Assembly: GCA_003427395.1 (NCBI GenBank)
Contig: BFEA01000200.1
Span: 1,325,866 to 1,379,843, forward strand
DNA length: 53,978 nucleotides
Direction: 5' to 3'
DNA from: Chara braunii
Lineage: Eukaryota; Streptophyta; Charophyceae; Charales; Characeae
The first letter of the stretch is position 1. Every line of letters starts with the position of its first letter. The translations under genes and the position numbers were made by a program. The notes under the pieces are model-generated. The model made no database searches. It saw only the letters and a program-made list of their open reading frames with translations, and was not told the origin of the DNA. Positions 44,157 to 53,865 of the stretch are shown here, one piece after another.

Positions 44157-45140
44157 AAGGAAGCCACATCGTGATTGTGAGAGTGATCGTCTCCCTTCTC
44201 ATAGTTCTTGTATCATGTTTCTTGTGCCCGCGCGACCCATTGAGGCTGTGCGTAGTGATTGATTAAGTTCTGCCTCGAGAGAAAAGAGAGATCTCTTTTT
44301 AGCATTTGCTTTTTAAGAATTAGTATGGTTGGACGTTGTAGTCCGTGGCAGCTGTCAAAGTCAAGCCCCTTGATCGCTGGCCACCACGACAGCTTGGAGC
44401 TGTCAACTCAACCCCTTTGCATAGGGTGCAGAAGAGGGTGTGGTCCTCAACCGCGCAAGGCGGTTGTCTAGCGTTGAGAGATTAACCCCTCAAAGCGCTT
44501 GTCAGCTGACACTTGAGTGTCGAACATGACCCTCGAGATTATCAAGGGTCGAGCGATTATGGATACTATGTAGTACGCCATCATTGCGACCGCTTGCGTA
44601 CGTTTGCATTGCGAGTCGATATGAGCTAACCTTGCGTCTGCGCGATTTTATACGAAGTCTTACGCACGACGCCTAACCGAATTCTGACTTAGAAAGTTAT
44701 GGGTCGGATACTCAAGAGACTAGGAGTGTTGTTGTGTCGTTTGTGGTGACGTTGTTGTGTCATTTGCTTTTGTATATTTGCGAGTGTTGTGGTGTAACGC
44801 GTGGTGTGTGTGATGCGTCACGGTCACGGTCCTTGTCGACCGGCGTCGAGTCGCATTTGAGACCTCAACTCCCCAATGCGTCAATTCACGTGTGGGTTCG
44901 ATTTTTGGGCGTTCGACCACGCGTACCCCCTATGCTACAACGAAGGAGAAATGCCCTCGGCTGGGCCACGTCTGCAATTGCATACGAAAAACCTTCGCAT
45001 GTGGTTCAGTAGCTCGGCGGGGATACGCCCACCCAAGGGATGGTGACAACTCCCGCAGATAAGCGGTGCCTCGCGTGACCCTGTCCTGTTGTAGGGGCTC
45101 GCGAGAGGTACGGCTGGCGCACTCGGCCGGAGCGACAAAT
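43512..45140 (+). repeat. R1 repeat, right copy
   Basis: Direct-orientation counterpart of 28410-30065 with the same landmark phrases in the same order; it differs by many substitutions and by an inserted (TA)n tract at 44104-44153. No protein recognised. Confidence 0.75.
44104..44153. repeat. (TA)n microsatellite
   Basis: About 50 nt of TA dinucleotides inside the right R1 copy, absent from the left copy. Confidence 0.95.
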
Positions 45141-46162
45141 GCTCTCTGCGACAAGTCCTGCAAAATCCTGCGTGACGCGGCCGGGAGGGTCCCCGTGCGG
45201 GACCGATGCGCTCGACAACGGAGATTGGGGAGCGGTTTCTACTCTAACGCCGGACCTGGTGGGCATCATGGTGACTTCTTCCGAAACGGGGTCGGCATCA
45301 TATCATTCAACTACCGCTCAAATTTCAACATCCGTAATTGGGATGGATGCGCCGGTGTCCACAATATTGAGGATATCAAACACACTAGGAGTGCTGCCTA
45401 CCCCAACGATGAATCTGTTGGGCATTACAAAGACATCTCTTGAATCCATTTAGTATCAAGTTCGTTCATAATAACACCAGGAGTGTTTGCTACTCCGTCG
45501 GATGATCTGGTGGGTATCACGACGACATCTCACAAAACTGATCTATTATCGACTTCATCGACAACAGTAACGGTGATATTCTCCACTATGGTCGTGTTAT
45601 CTGTTGGAAATGAGCTGGTCACGTGGTCCCCTGTGTGGTCACTGATGGGGGTAGGTCAGTTGATCCCGTGGGTGGCATCTGGTCTCTTCGGTCATCGAGT
45701 CTGGGGGGTGTTTTGAATGAGTGATTACCCCGTGTTACTGTGAACTGGGGAACCTACCCCTTGCGGAAACTGTGGCTCTCACACAACTTGTATGCTGAAT
45801 TCTTCCTTTCTTGAATTGCTTTAAGTTCAGTTCATCTCAAGCATTGTGTTAACTGTTGGGCATATCCACTTAGGGTTTTGACTGAGACCCAGGATGTGCT
45901 CGACTTACTTTTGCCCTGCTATAATCCCCCACCCGTGTTTTTTATTTGTAGGGTTTGATCATTGGCAATTTGCTATAGTAGGGCAAAATTTGATTGTCTA
46001 TGGGACTGAGAAATCTTCCCTTCAGGGGAAGCAATCAATGCTCAGTGCCCATGCTCTATTATCGTTGACTAGGGAAGCTGTCTCTGCGGGAGCAGTGGCC
46101 GAGGCTCTTCCAACCCTAATGGGGAGAGGCGTGTGTGTGCGTTGTATTTCAATTGGTAATTT
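45141..46162. other. No clear gene; degenerate repeat at 45240-45600
   Basis: The phrase CTGGTGGGCATCAYGRYGAC-like recurs at about 45256, 45410 (CTGTTGGGCATTAC) and 45508 (CTGGTGGGTATCAC), giving short frames with repeated DLVGI..TS. Diverged tandem repeat; coding is doubtful. Confidence 0.4.
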
Positions 46163-46210
46163 GAGCCTTGGGCACTTGGCCCACATGTTAAGAAAAAAAA
46201 AAAAAAAAAN

Positions 46211-46244
<34 letters not shown>

Positions 46245-46293
46245 ATGTATCTTATGGCTTAAAAAAAAACAAAAAAAAACAAAAAAAAACAAA
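46163..46293 (+). mobile_element. Poly-A-tailed retroposon 3' end (plus orientation)
   Basis: AGCCTTGGGCACTTGGCCCA is followed, after ACATGTTAAG, by a long A tail (with one N) to about 46243 and further A-rich AAAAAC repeats to 46293. The same end occurs in reverse orientation at about 46435-46475. Confidence 0.55.
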
Positions 46294-46431
46294 AGGATGT
46301 TCGATGGGTGAAGGGGGAGAAGCAGAACACTATTTAGAATCTGTTTCCAAGTTCTCTTAGTACCGGCCTTGGGACTTGAGTGTACTATCACCTATCTTAA
46401 GCTGCCATGTAGGCAATGAACCTAGGCTGCT

Positions 46432-46476
46432 TTTTTTTTTTTTTTTTTTGGGCCCCGTGCCCAAGGCTGATATTAT
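46432..46476 (-). mobile_element. Poly-A-tailed retroposon 3' end (minus orientation)
   Basis: The reverse complement reads ATCAGCCTTGGGCACGGGGC then CC and an A tail of about 18 nt, matching the end at 46163. Confidence 0.55.
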
Positions 46477-46565
46477 CGAAAGGAAGATTGAGGCCAGGGT
46501 CCTAAAAGTCTACCCGGAGTGACCAAACCAAACATGCTGAGAACCGGGCTCAACGTCCCTCATCT

Positions 46566-46706
46566 GATGATGATGATGATGCTAATGATGATGATGCTGA
46601 TAATGATGAACTTCTACAGATTCTATGAAATCTATGAGATAGTAGTTCCAATGCTGATAGTGATGATGATGATAATGACGATGATGATGATGATGATAAT
46701 GATGAT
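46566..46706. repeat. Degenerate (GAT)n microsatellite
   Basis: Two GAT-rich stretches (46566-46609 and 46651-46706) separated by about 40 nt. Confidence 0.85.
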
Positions 46707-47499
46707 CAGTATGAAAAAGACTGAGAAGACTACAATTGCTACACACCTCCTGAAATCCACCGCAGTTTTCCAAACACTCAAGTATCTAAGGGATTTCCAA
46801 CAGATCATAACAAAGCTCACCAAAATTGAGTCAGACTTATTCTCTGACAAACTCATCTAGGCCTCGCGCCCCCTAACTGCTAGGTTACAGAGCAACGCGA
46901 ATCACTCCAGCTCCGGTGTTACATGCACAGATATGCAATGTACGTAATAATCGAGGCACTGCAATGTGATGAAAAGGACTGAATGGACAATACAGTGCGA
47001 GTAGAATCTCAACAGACAATGTGCATTCTCATACATACAAAAGGTGCTGAATAGCGCAGGGAAGACTTTGATACAAAGACTGACCTGACAGGACTCACCT
47101 CATTCACGTAGTTCAGAGTAACGAAGCAGAACGCTAGAGTACTACTAACTAGCACAATCAATGTTTGAACTCAGACTAAACATGCATTGTATCCATCACC
47201 AAGTGTGAAGGAGCCTGACGCTGCACACAGGAAGAAAGCGCCAGGTCCAGACATACACAGACGAAGAGATAAGGATCAGACGAAAGGAGGGAGGAAGATG
47301 GAAATGTCGTTAACCCCAAGTCTTTGTCACCAATCCCAAATAGTCCCTCGTTGCCATGTCTGAACCCCCGAAAGTCGAGTTTGGATCATATGTCACCAAG
47401 CTCTGTATCTCTTCTCTCATAGTCTACAGATGCAGGGAAGTCAGAAGTTGAGAGGGAGAGAAGAGATGGTAGACTGAGAAGAAGAAGAAGAAGAACTCT
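46707..47499. other. No gene seen
   Basis: No supported gene; may be host flank or part of the LTR of the element that follows. Confidence 0.4.
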
Positions 47500-47529
47500 C
47501 TCTCTCTCTCTGTTACGAACCAGATACTA

Positions 47530-48223
47530 ACCTGTGATGTTGGCGCTGTGCTGCAGGTACCTCGAAGACGAAGCTGGAGCAACGGCGCTGCAGGTAGGTA
47601 CCTCTGGCCTCCGCCCAAGCTCTCTCTCTCTCTCCCTCTAGTACTACCTAGCTATGGCGCCCAGCGCTGGAGACTACAGCTACCTACTGCGCCCANNNCT
47701 GAAGACTACAANCTAACNCTACTACTACTACACTGCAGCGCTCCCTCCAGAGTGCTGCTCCCGAATCCTGAAGACTACAACTGCCGACTGCCTACCTCGG
47801 AAGTGCCTGGGAAGTCCTATGTACTACCTCGGCCTGCCTCTTGACTACTGGAGGCCTGTCAGGCCGAGGAGGCCACTCTTGCCAATGCCGAAGTGTGCCA
47901 AGGGCTGGCGTGGGAAACAGACTATTAATAGTTTATTCCCGAAACCCTGGTTCGGTGCCTGAGTTTTAGGGCCGGTCGTTCTGATAAACGACCGAAAATG
48001 ACCCTTCGTTTCAGGCTAAAAATGCTGTAGCCATTTTTAGTCTGAAACGACACAGGGACAGACCCTGGAATTTAGGCTTTCGGCCTGAACCGACAGGGGG
48101 CCTGTAAGACCTGGATTTCAGGCTTTTGGCCTGAAACTCAGGCTTTCGGTCTGAAGTTCAGGCTTTTAGCCTGAACGGATGCAGGCCTGCAAAATGGCCT
48201 GCGTGTGCACGCGCAGCATGTAA
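47530..48223 (-). repeat. Probable 3' LTR region of copy 2
   Basis: Lies directly after the polypurine tract. It contains repeated hairpins (48074-48178) and, further on, repeats of CTGAAGACTACAAC and CTACCT with ambiguous bases (47696-47718). The LTR end is uncertain because the partner copy is outside the window. Confidence 0.45.
48074..48178. repeat. Four short hairpins TTCAGGC-loop-GCCTGAA
   Basis: Consecutive palindromes TTTAGGCTTTCGGCCTGAA, TTCAGGCTTTTGGCCTGAA, TCAGGCTTTCGGTCTGAAG-like and TTCAGGCTTTTAGCCTGAA. Confidence 0.8.
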
Positions 48224-48239
48224 CCCCCCCCCCTCCTTA
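48224..48239 (-). promoter_or_regulatory. Polypurine tract
   Basis: Minus strand reads TAAGGAGGGGGGGGG, directly after the pol stop at 48237-48239 and before the presumed 3' LTR, the usual site for plus-strand priming. Confidence 0.65.
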
Positions 48240-49148
48240 TGAAGTCAAGCCGGGGCGAGGGCGAAGCCGTCGATCTGAAGGTGGAACTTGGACGCGGGCG
48301 CGGCGGGGAGCCGAAGGAACCGGCTTGCCTTGCATCTTGCGTTCGTAGCGTGCGAGAACGTATGAAGCTGTTGCTTGAAGTACCCTACGGGTTAACCAAC
48401 GGTCAGCTCGGTGTGTGCAGTATGCAAAATGCACTAAATACTCAGTTGGCTTGTTGCCAAAGCGTCGCTGGGAGATGATGTCGCCGACCTCCTGAAAACC
48501 ATCCATAGAAGGTGTGCCTTGCGTACGTCTCCCGGGAAAATCATTCTGATCCGCTGGCGTGTAGAGAGCCAGTTTGGAGCAGTGAAAGACTGGGTAGACC
48601 GGCAAGTGGCTAGGCACCTGAATCGTGAAGGAGGGTCCCTCGGGTGAGTCTCCAGCGGGCTCTATGATCGGCCAAGGCCCCATCCATTTCGGAAGGAGCT
48701 TGCGAGAGACGTCTTGTTCAAGGATGAATTCCGCGGCGGAAACCCAGACAAGGTCCCCGACGAGGAATGGACAAGGAAGACGCTGGCGATTGGCCTGCTG
48801 GCTCATTCGTTGTTGCGTCTTAGCCATCTGGTCGCGTGCCTTGACAAGAAGCTCTTGCATCCGACACAAGAAAAGAACATGGTCGTCGCTCTCGGTCGTG
48901 TGTGGAGTAATAGTGTCCAATGGTGATGTGACCGGCGAGCCATGCTCGAACTCGAAGGGCGATATCCCAATAGCCGGGTGGATGGAAGAGTTGTAGGCCA
49001 ACTCGACATCCGGCAGTCGCTCAACCCAGTCTTTCTGGTCGGGGCGGATGAGAGTGCGAAGGAGAACCTGTGCGGTCTGATGCGCCCTCTCCGTCTGGCC
49101 ATTGGTATGAGGGTGGCGAGTTGAACTGGGCTTGAGAGATGAGCCCCA
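48237..49148 (-). CDS. Integrase C-terminal part with chromodomain-like tail
   Basis: Frame open from the TGA at 49149-49151 to 48237. It contains the catalytic Glu block HPHTNGQTERAHQ, VELAYNSSIHPAIGISPFEF, the GPY/F-like module (GDLVWVSAAEF, LLPKWMGPWPIIE) and a tail EVGDIISQRRFGNKPTEYLV, HFAYCTHRADRWL that resembles a chromodomain (E..I...R...TEYLV.W). Chromodomains of this type are thought to steer integration to heterochromatin. The TGA that cuts it from the rest of integrase fits a CGA to TGA change (LIK-stop-WGSSLKPS). Confidence 0.75.
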   Translation of the reverse strand, partial: WGSSLKPSSTRHPHTNGQTERAHQTAQVLLRTLIRPDQKDWVERLPDVELAYNSSIHPAIGISPFEFEHGSPVTSPLDTITPHTTESDDHVLFLCRMQELLVKARDQMAKTQQRMSQQANRQRLPCPFLVGDLVWVSAAEFILEQDVSRKLLPKWMGPWPIIEPAGDSPEGPSFTIQVPSHLPVYPVFHCSKLALYTPADQNDFPGRRTQGTPSMDGFQEVGDIISQRRFGNKPTEYLVHFAYCTHRADRWLTRRVLQATASYVLARYERKMQGKPVPSAPRRARVQVPPSDRRLRPRPGLTS

Positions 49149-49151
49149 TCA

Positions 49152-50183
49152 CTTGATGAGCGCCAACCAAAAATCGGACATGAACCGAGTGTCGCGGTCG
49201 CAGACGATCTTCTTGGGGTAACCCTTGGTGCGAATCCAACCAGCGTAAAGAACCTCGGCCAACTCCGGTGCCTTGGCATGCTAGCGACAAGGCAAAAACA
49301 TGGCGAACTAGGTGAGTCGGTCGACCACCGTGAGAATCCCATCCACTCTGGTCTTGTGCTTGGGGAACGGGCCGGTCATGTCCATGGCAATCGCTTCCCT
49401 TCGCCGCAACGGGACTGGCAATGGTCGTAACTCGCCGTACGGACGATGGTTGCGGGATTTACAGCGTCGGCAAACCTCGCATGACTCTCAATAGCGTGTG
49501 ACGTCGCCGAGAAGGCCGGACCACCAAAATCGCTGGCGAAGTCGGCCAATCGTGCGATTGACTCCAAAATGTCCAGTAGCGGGAGCGTCATGGAACTCGC
49601 CAAGAAGCCGTGTACGCAAGTGAGGATCACTTGGTACGCAAAGAAGGTCCTTCCCCCGCGTGTGGACAAGCAAGTACCCCTCTTGGATCCGGTAGTGAGA
49701 AGGAGTCGGATTAGAAGAGGAGCAATTCGCGTACTTTCGCGAAACTCGGGGTCGGCTTGGTAGCCGCGGATGAAGCTGTTCCGCAGGTCGTCGTCGATCT
49801 CGAAGGTTGAGTAGACTGCGGTACAATGATCCGGACGCCATGAAAGAGCATCCGCAAAACGGTTCGACTTTCCGAGAATGTGATCGGGAAAGAAGTCGAA
49901 CTTGTCGATGAAAGCCATCCATCGAGCAATGGTGCTGTTGACAGTGTTTTGGGTCTTGTAGAAGACCAATGGATTGTTGTCCGTTACCCATCGAAACTGG
50001 CTTCGACCAAGGAGGAAGTGCCGCCACCGCTTGAGCGCATGGATGAAGGCGAGGAGGTCTTTCTTGCGTGCATCGTCAATGGAATGCACAAAAGGCACTT
50101 TCTTGCTGAAGTATTCAACCGGCTGCCAGTGTAGGCGCGAGCGGGTCGTATATCCGCAAGACCTCTGCAGACAATAGCGCGAC
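49152..50183 (-). pseudogene. RNase H and integrase N-terminal/core segment, copy 2
   Basis: RNase H words (QPVEYFSKKVPFVHSIDDAR, LLAFIHALKRWRHFLLGRSQ, WVTDNNPLVF, ILGKSNRFADALSWRPD) are in a frame shifted relative to RT. The integrase zinc module returns to the RT frame (HDAPATGHFGVNRTIGRLRQ, a stop at 49488-49490, then ESCEVCRRCK). The core continues MDMTGPFPKHKTRVDGILTV and CDRDTRFMSDFWL. Two compensating shifts and two or three stops make it non-functional as one protein. Confidence 0.75.
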
Positions 50184-52169
50184 TTAGAGAGCGAAGAATG
50201 ATCCTCGCGCCTCCTCTCCGAAGTCAAACGACCGATCCTCGCACTGAAGCTTGTTCAAGTGGGCCGCGATCTTGGAGTAACCTTTGATGAAGCGCTGATA
50301 GTAGCCGGTAAGACCGAGGAACGAACGGACATCCGTGACGTTCCGAGGCTCCGGCCACTCTTGGACGGCCTGAATCTTGTCCGATAGCGGACTGATGCCC
50401 TCCGGTGTGACAAAATGGCCCAAGTATTCCAGCTCTTGCCGGACAAATTCACACTTGTCGTGGTTGGCCTTGTACTTGGCGCGGCGGAGCGTCTCCAACA
50501 CTTATCGAAGATGCCCCAAATGATCCTCCAATGACCGGCTATAGACGAGAATATCGTCTAAGTAGACCAGCACGAACCGGTCCAACATTGCACGGAACTC
50601 ATTGGTCATCGCCGCTTGAAAGGTCCCCGGGGCGTTGGTGAGGCCAAAAGGCATGACCACCCACTCAAAATGCCCATACCGAGTCTTGAACGAGGTCTTG
50701 TAGCGATCGTTCGGCTGGATCGAGATTTGATGATATCCCGATTTCAAATCCAACTTGGAAAAATACTTTGCGCCGCCCAGTCACTCAAGAAGATCGTTGA
50801 TGCGAGGAAGAGGCCCCACATTTTTGACGGTTTGCAAGTTGAGCTTGCGGTAGTCGATACACAATCGTAGATCCTTGTTCTTTTTCCTGACGAAGAGAAC
50901 TGGTGCTCCATATGGGGAGCTACTCGGGCGGATCCAGCCCTTGGCCAACAAATCATCGAGTTGTGCGCGGAGGACCTCAAGCTCCTCCTCGCTCATCCGA
51001 TAGATGCAACCTTTCGGCGGCACGACATCGACCTCAAAAATGATCTCGTGAGAGATCGGCCGACCCGACACCACACCGGTAGGTGACTCGAAGATGTCGG
51101 TGAACTCGTCCAGCAACCGTACCACACGGGGGTCTGAAGACAAGTCTGTGGGTGAAAAGCTGGCTACCGCGACGGTCCGTAGGAAACATAGGCTGATCTC
51201 CTCGGACTGCTCGTAAGCGCAAGTCGCCCAAAATGATTTGGCCGTCACCACTTGGCACCGGATCGAAGAGTGCGGTAGAGGAATAGTACACGTCACTTCC
51301 GCGCCGAAGGCGTCGCGAATGCTAAGAGTCCGCCGACGGAAGTTGACCGTGTGATCCGCACTTGCAAGCCAAGGCATTCCCAGAATGATGTCGAAGTCTG
51401 TGTCGAGAATATCGAATGTCAACGGTTCGCATGCATGAGGTGCGAAGTAGACCGGTACGGCCTCGATGTAACGGTCGAGAAGTTGTTGCGTCTTTCCATC
51501 CGCCAACTTGATCGCCGTCGGGTTTGCCTTCCTCCGAACTTGTGTGCCAAGGCCAACCCTTTGCATAAAAGACTGGCTCATGAAGTTGCGAGATGCGTCG
51601 CTATCTAGCAAGGCGCTGCAGGACGCTTGCCCAACCTGAATGCAGACATACATGAGCGGTGCGTTGTTGTCATCATACCGCAGCGTGCGAAACTCGCGGG
51701 CCACCTTGGTAGTATACGTTAGGATGTCCCCCATTGTGACTTCGTCATCCGTCGGCAAAGTTGGTGGTGCATAGAAGGATAAGTAAGTGTGAAGATTAGC
51801 GCTAAGTGCTGCACATTGCGGTCCCGACAAACAGCCTGTGGTCGTGAGAGGAAGCCATGCAAAGTCCTCAGATGTGAGCGGGTCCAATGCCTCTATATTG
51901 AACTCGCGCGCCGAATCCCGTGACGAACCACTTGAAGACGATATGTCGTTGTTGCCGGACGGAGAAGAAAACGCACTTACTCCTTGTCCTTGAGCTTGAG
52001 TACCCAGCGTTGGAACGAGCCGGGCAGCATAGTCCTCGAAAGAAAGTAGAAGCGGAGCACTGTCGACTTCCGCGTGCGCCTCGGAATGAAGGCTGGTTAC
52101 TCGCGAAGAAACCAGTTCCGAAGGCGTCGAGAGTGTCGTCGCGTCACTCTCGGCGGTGCTCAGTTTCCC
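50184..52169 (-). pseudogene. Protease and reverse transcriptase of pol, copy 2
   Basis: Entered by -1 frameshift from gag at 52163-52169. The protease motif is [11 protein letters not shown], where DSG is expected, so the active-site glycine is Asp; [12 protein letters not shown] follows. [22 protein letters not shown], a TGA at 50781-50783, LDLKSGYHQISIQPN, GLTNAPGTFQAAM, FVLVYLDDILVYS (both aspartates present), a TAA at 50502-50504, then HDKCEFVRQELEYLGHFV and NVTDVRSFLGLTGYYQRFI. Both stops are in the same frame and each fits a single C to T change (CGA to TGA, CAA to TAA). Otherwise complete. Confidence 0.85.
52101..52169 (-). promoter_or_regulatory. -1 ribosomal frameshift signal at gag-pol junction
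   Basis: Slippery heptamer G GGA AAC (52169-52163, in the gag frame) is followed directly by the gag TGA (52162-52160). Ten nt beyond the heptamer begins a perfect 8-bp stem, CGAGAGTG (52152-52145) with CACTCTCG (52135-52128), loop ACGCGACGA. TCGCG downstream (within 52106-52101) can pair with CGCGA of the loop, giving an H-type pseudoknot. A slip gives GGG AAA CTG and enters the pol frame. Confidence 0.8.
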
Positions 52170-53689
52170 TGTCTGCCCTTGCCTTTCAATGGGCAACCCT
52201 GCGTCCGATGAAGATCGCTATTGCACCAAAGGCAATAGTGGAATCTCTCGCGCGCCTTGTATGCGGACTCGGAGATGCCATACGGGGTCCATGGGCCTGT
52301 CTGAGCTGCTGCACCGGGCCTGGGGCTAGAAACGGTGTGTGTCTTCGTCTTGCCGCGTCCTCGGCCTTTGCCGGGGCGGCCACCTTCCCGGGCGGCTACG
52401 AATATGTCCCCTTCACTGGCAGACACAGCCTCGTTGGTTTGGTCTAACGGCGCTGCCGCTGCGACCACGACCACTCTTGGCCGATGCTGGTCCCTGCTCG
52501 GGTCTGACGCAGATGAACGGAGGTTCTTGGCCTCCTTGTTCGTGATAATGATCTGCGCAGCCTTGTCGAACAACTCCGCCGTCGTCGTCAAGGTGTCCTC
52601 GACATGAGTCAGGGCATTGCTTAATGTCGGACATGACCTTGAGATGAAGTAATGGCGGATGGCCTTGAAGCCCATCTGGATGTCTGGGACTGACGTCAAG
52701 CGTTGGTACTCGGCGATCCAGTCTGTACTCGGCAGAGTGCCTTGCTCGAATACCATGAGTTTGTCTATGGCTTTGATCTTTGGCGGCTCCACCTGGAACT
52801 GCTTGTGCCACGCCGCCTTCAGGTCATCCCAACTGATCTTGGTGTGCAAGTCGGCCTCTACTACTCCGTACTTGGACAGGAGGTTGTCCAACCAAGCCTG
52901 ACACGCAACCCCTAAGCGAGAGTACAAGTAGGCATGATGCTTGTGTTCCTTGACGTCGGACAGCTGCAGCGTGAGCTCGAAATTGCGAAACCATGGAATC
53001 GGATCTGTCTTCATAGAGTCGCAAAAGATCTCCTGCCCGTCAAACTTTGGAGTTGACTCGCGCGGCTCTGTACTCGAGGTAGTGGCTGTGGTACAGACCC
53101 GCTGCTGCAACTGTCGCGTCGCGGTGAGCTGTAACTGTGCGCCATCCTGGAGTGAGCCGACGTGCATCTCCAATGCATTGAGGCGGTCGACAGTAGTGGA
53201 AGAGCCTGCGTCGTCGGCGGCGACTGGTCGCTGCTCCAACCGCTGAAAACAGTATTGGAGGTGAGCTAACGATCTGTCGAGACCAAGGATCTCTGCCTGC
53301 TGTGTAATGCAGGTTGCCAGGAGATCCATGAGATGCGAGAGGAGGAGCGCTATCTTGTTTGCGCTATCCTTCAACTGGCTATTCTCGGCTTCGGTTCGCT
53401 ATTCTGCTGCCATGGTAAGTAATGCCCGCTCTCCGGTGAATATCTTCTCACGACGCTGTGCTCTTTCTTCATCGGCAGTCCTTGCTGCTGCCTCGTCATG
53501 CTGGCGCTGTTGTTCAATCGCCATCAGACGTGCCTGCTCCGCATCCTCTGCCCTCTTCTTCACTGCTGCGGCAGCGTCATCTGCCCGTTTCTTTGTTTCG
53601 GTACTCCAGGCCAACATGCGAGCCTGATAGGCCTCGTCTGTTTCTTGGGGCCTTTGGTCCATGACTGCTGTATATGAACGCAACAGCAT
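52160..53689 (-). pseudogene. Ty3/gypsy gag, copy 2 (one in-frame TAG)
   Basis: ATG at 53689 (MLLRSYTAVMDQRPQE) or the in-frame ATG at 53662. Residues about 15-95 are a charged, Ala/Glu-rich coiled coil (KKRADDAAAAVKKRAEDAEQ). A single TAG at 53399-53401 interrupts the frame, which then continues to 52160 with the capsid region (DPIPWFRNFELTLQLSDVKE, AYLYSRLGVACQAWLDNLL, TSVPDIQMGFKAIRHYFISR) and a zinc knuckle [14 protein letters not shown] of exact C-X2-C-X4-H-X4-C spacing near the end. The stop fits CAG to TAG. It either reflects decay or separates a leader ORF. Confidence 0.8.
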
Positions 53690-53727
53690 AGACCAGGCCG
53701 GCGCCTGCTGCTGTGGTATCCCTTGCT

Positions 53728-53865
53728 GCTGACGTATCCTGCTGACGTGTCCTGCTGATGTGGTCTGCTGACGTGGTCTGTTGACGTGGCCTGCTCACGT
53801 ACTGACGTAGTCTGCTGACGTGGCCTGCTGGCGTGGTCTGCTGACGTGGCCTGCTGACATGGCAA
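53728..53865. repeat. 13-bp minisatellite CTGCTGACGTGGY in the retroelement leader
   Basis: About eleven degenerate copies, mostly 13 bp (two shorter), in the presumed untranslated leader of copy 2. Each full unit carries TGACGTGG, an ACGT-core sequence of the kind bound by plant bZIP factors. Confidence 0.85.

Noticed and set aside
45066-45716. Overlapping 77-125 codon plus-strand ORFs after R1
   Set aside because: They share repeats that fall in different frames, so the repeat is at the DNA level and coding is unlikely.
46519-46860. 113-codon Met/Ile-rich ORF over GAT repeats
   Set aside because: Product of the degenerate trinucleotide repeat.
48803-49342. 179-codon minus-strand ORF in the integrase region
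   Set aside because: Out-of-frame shadow; integrase motifs are in a different frame of the same strand.
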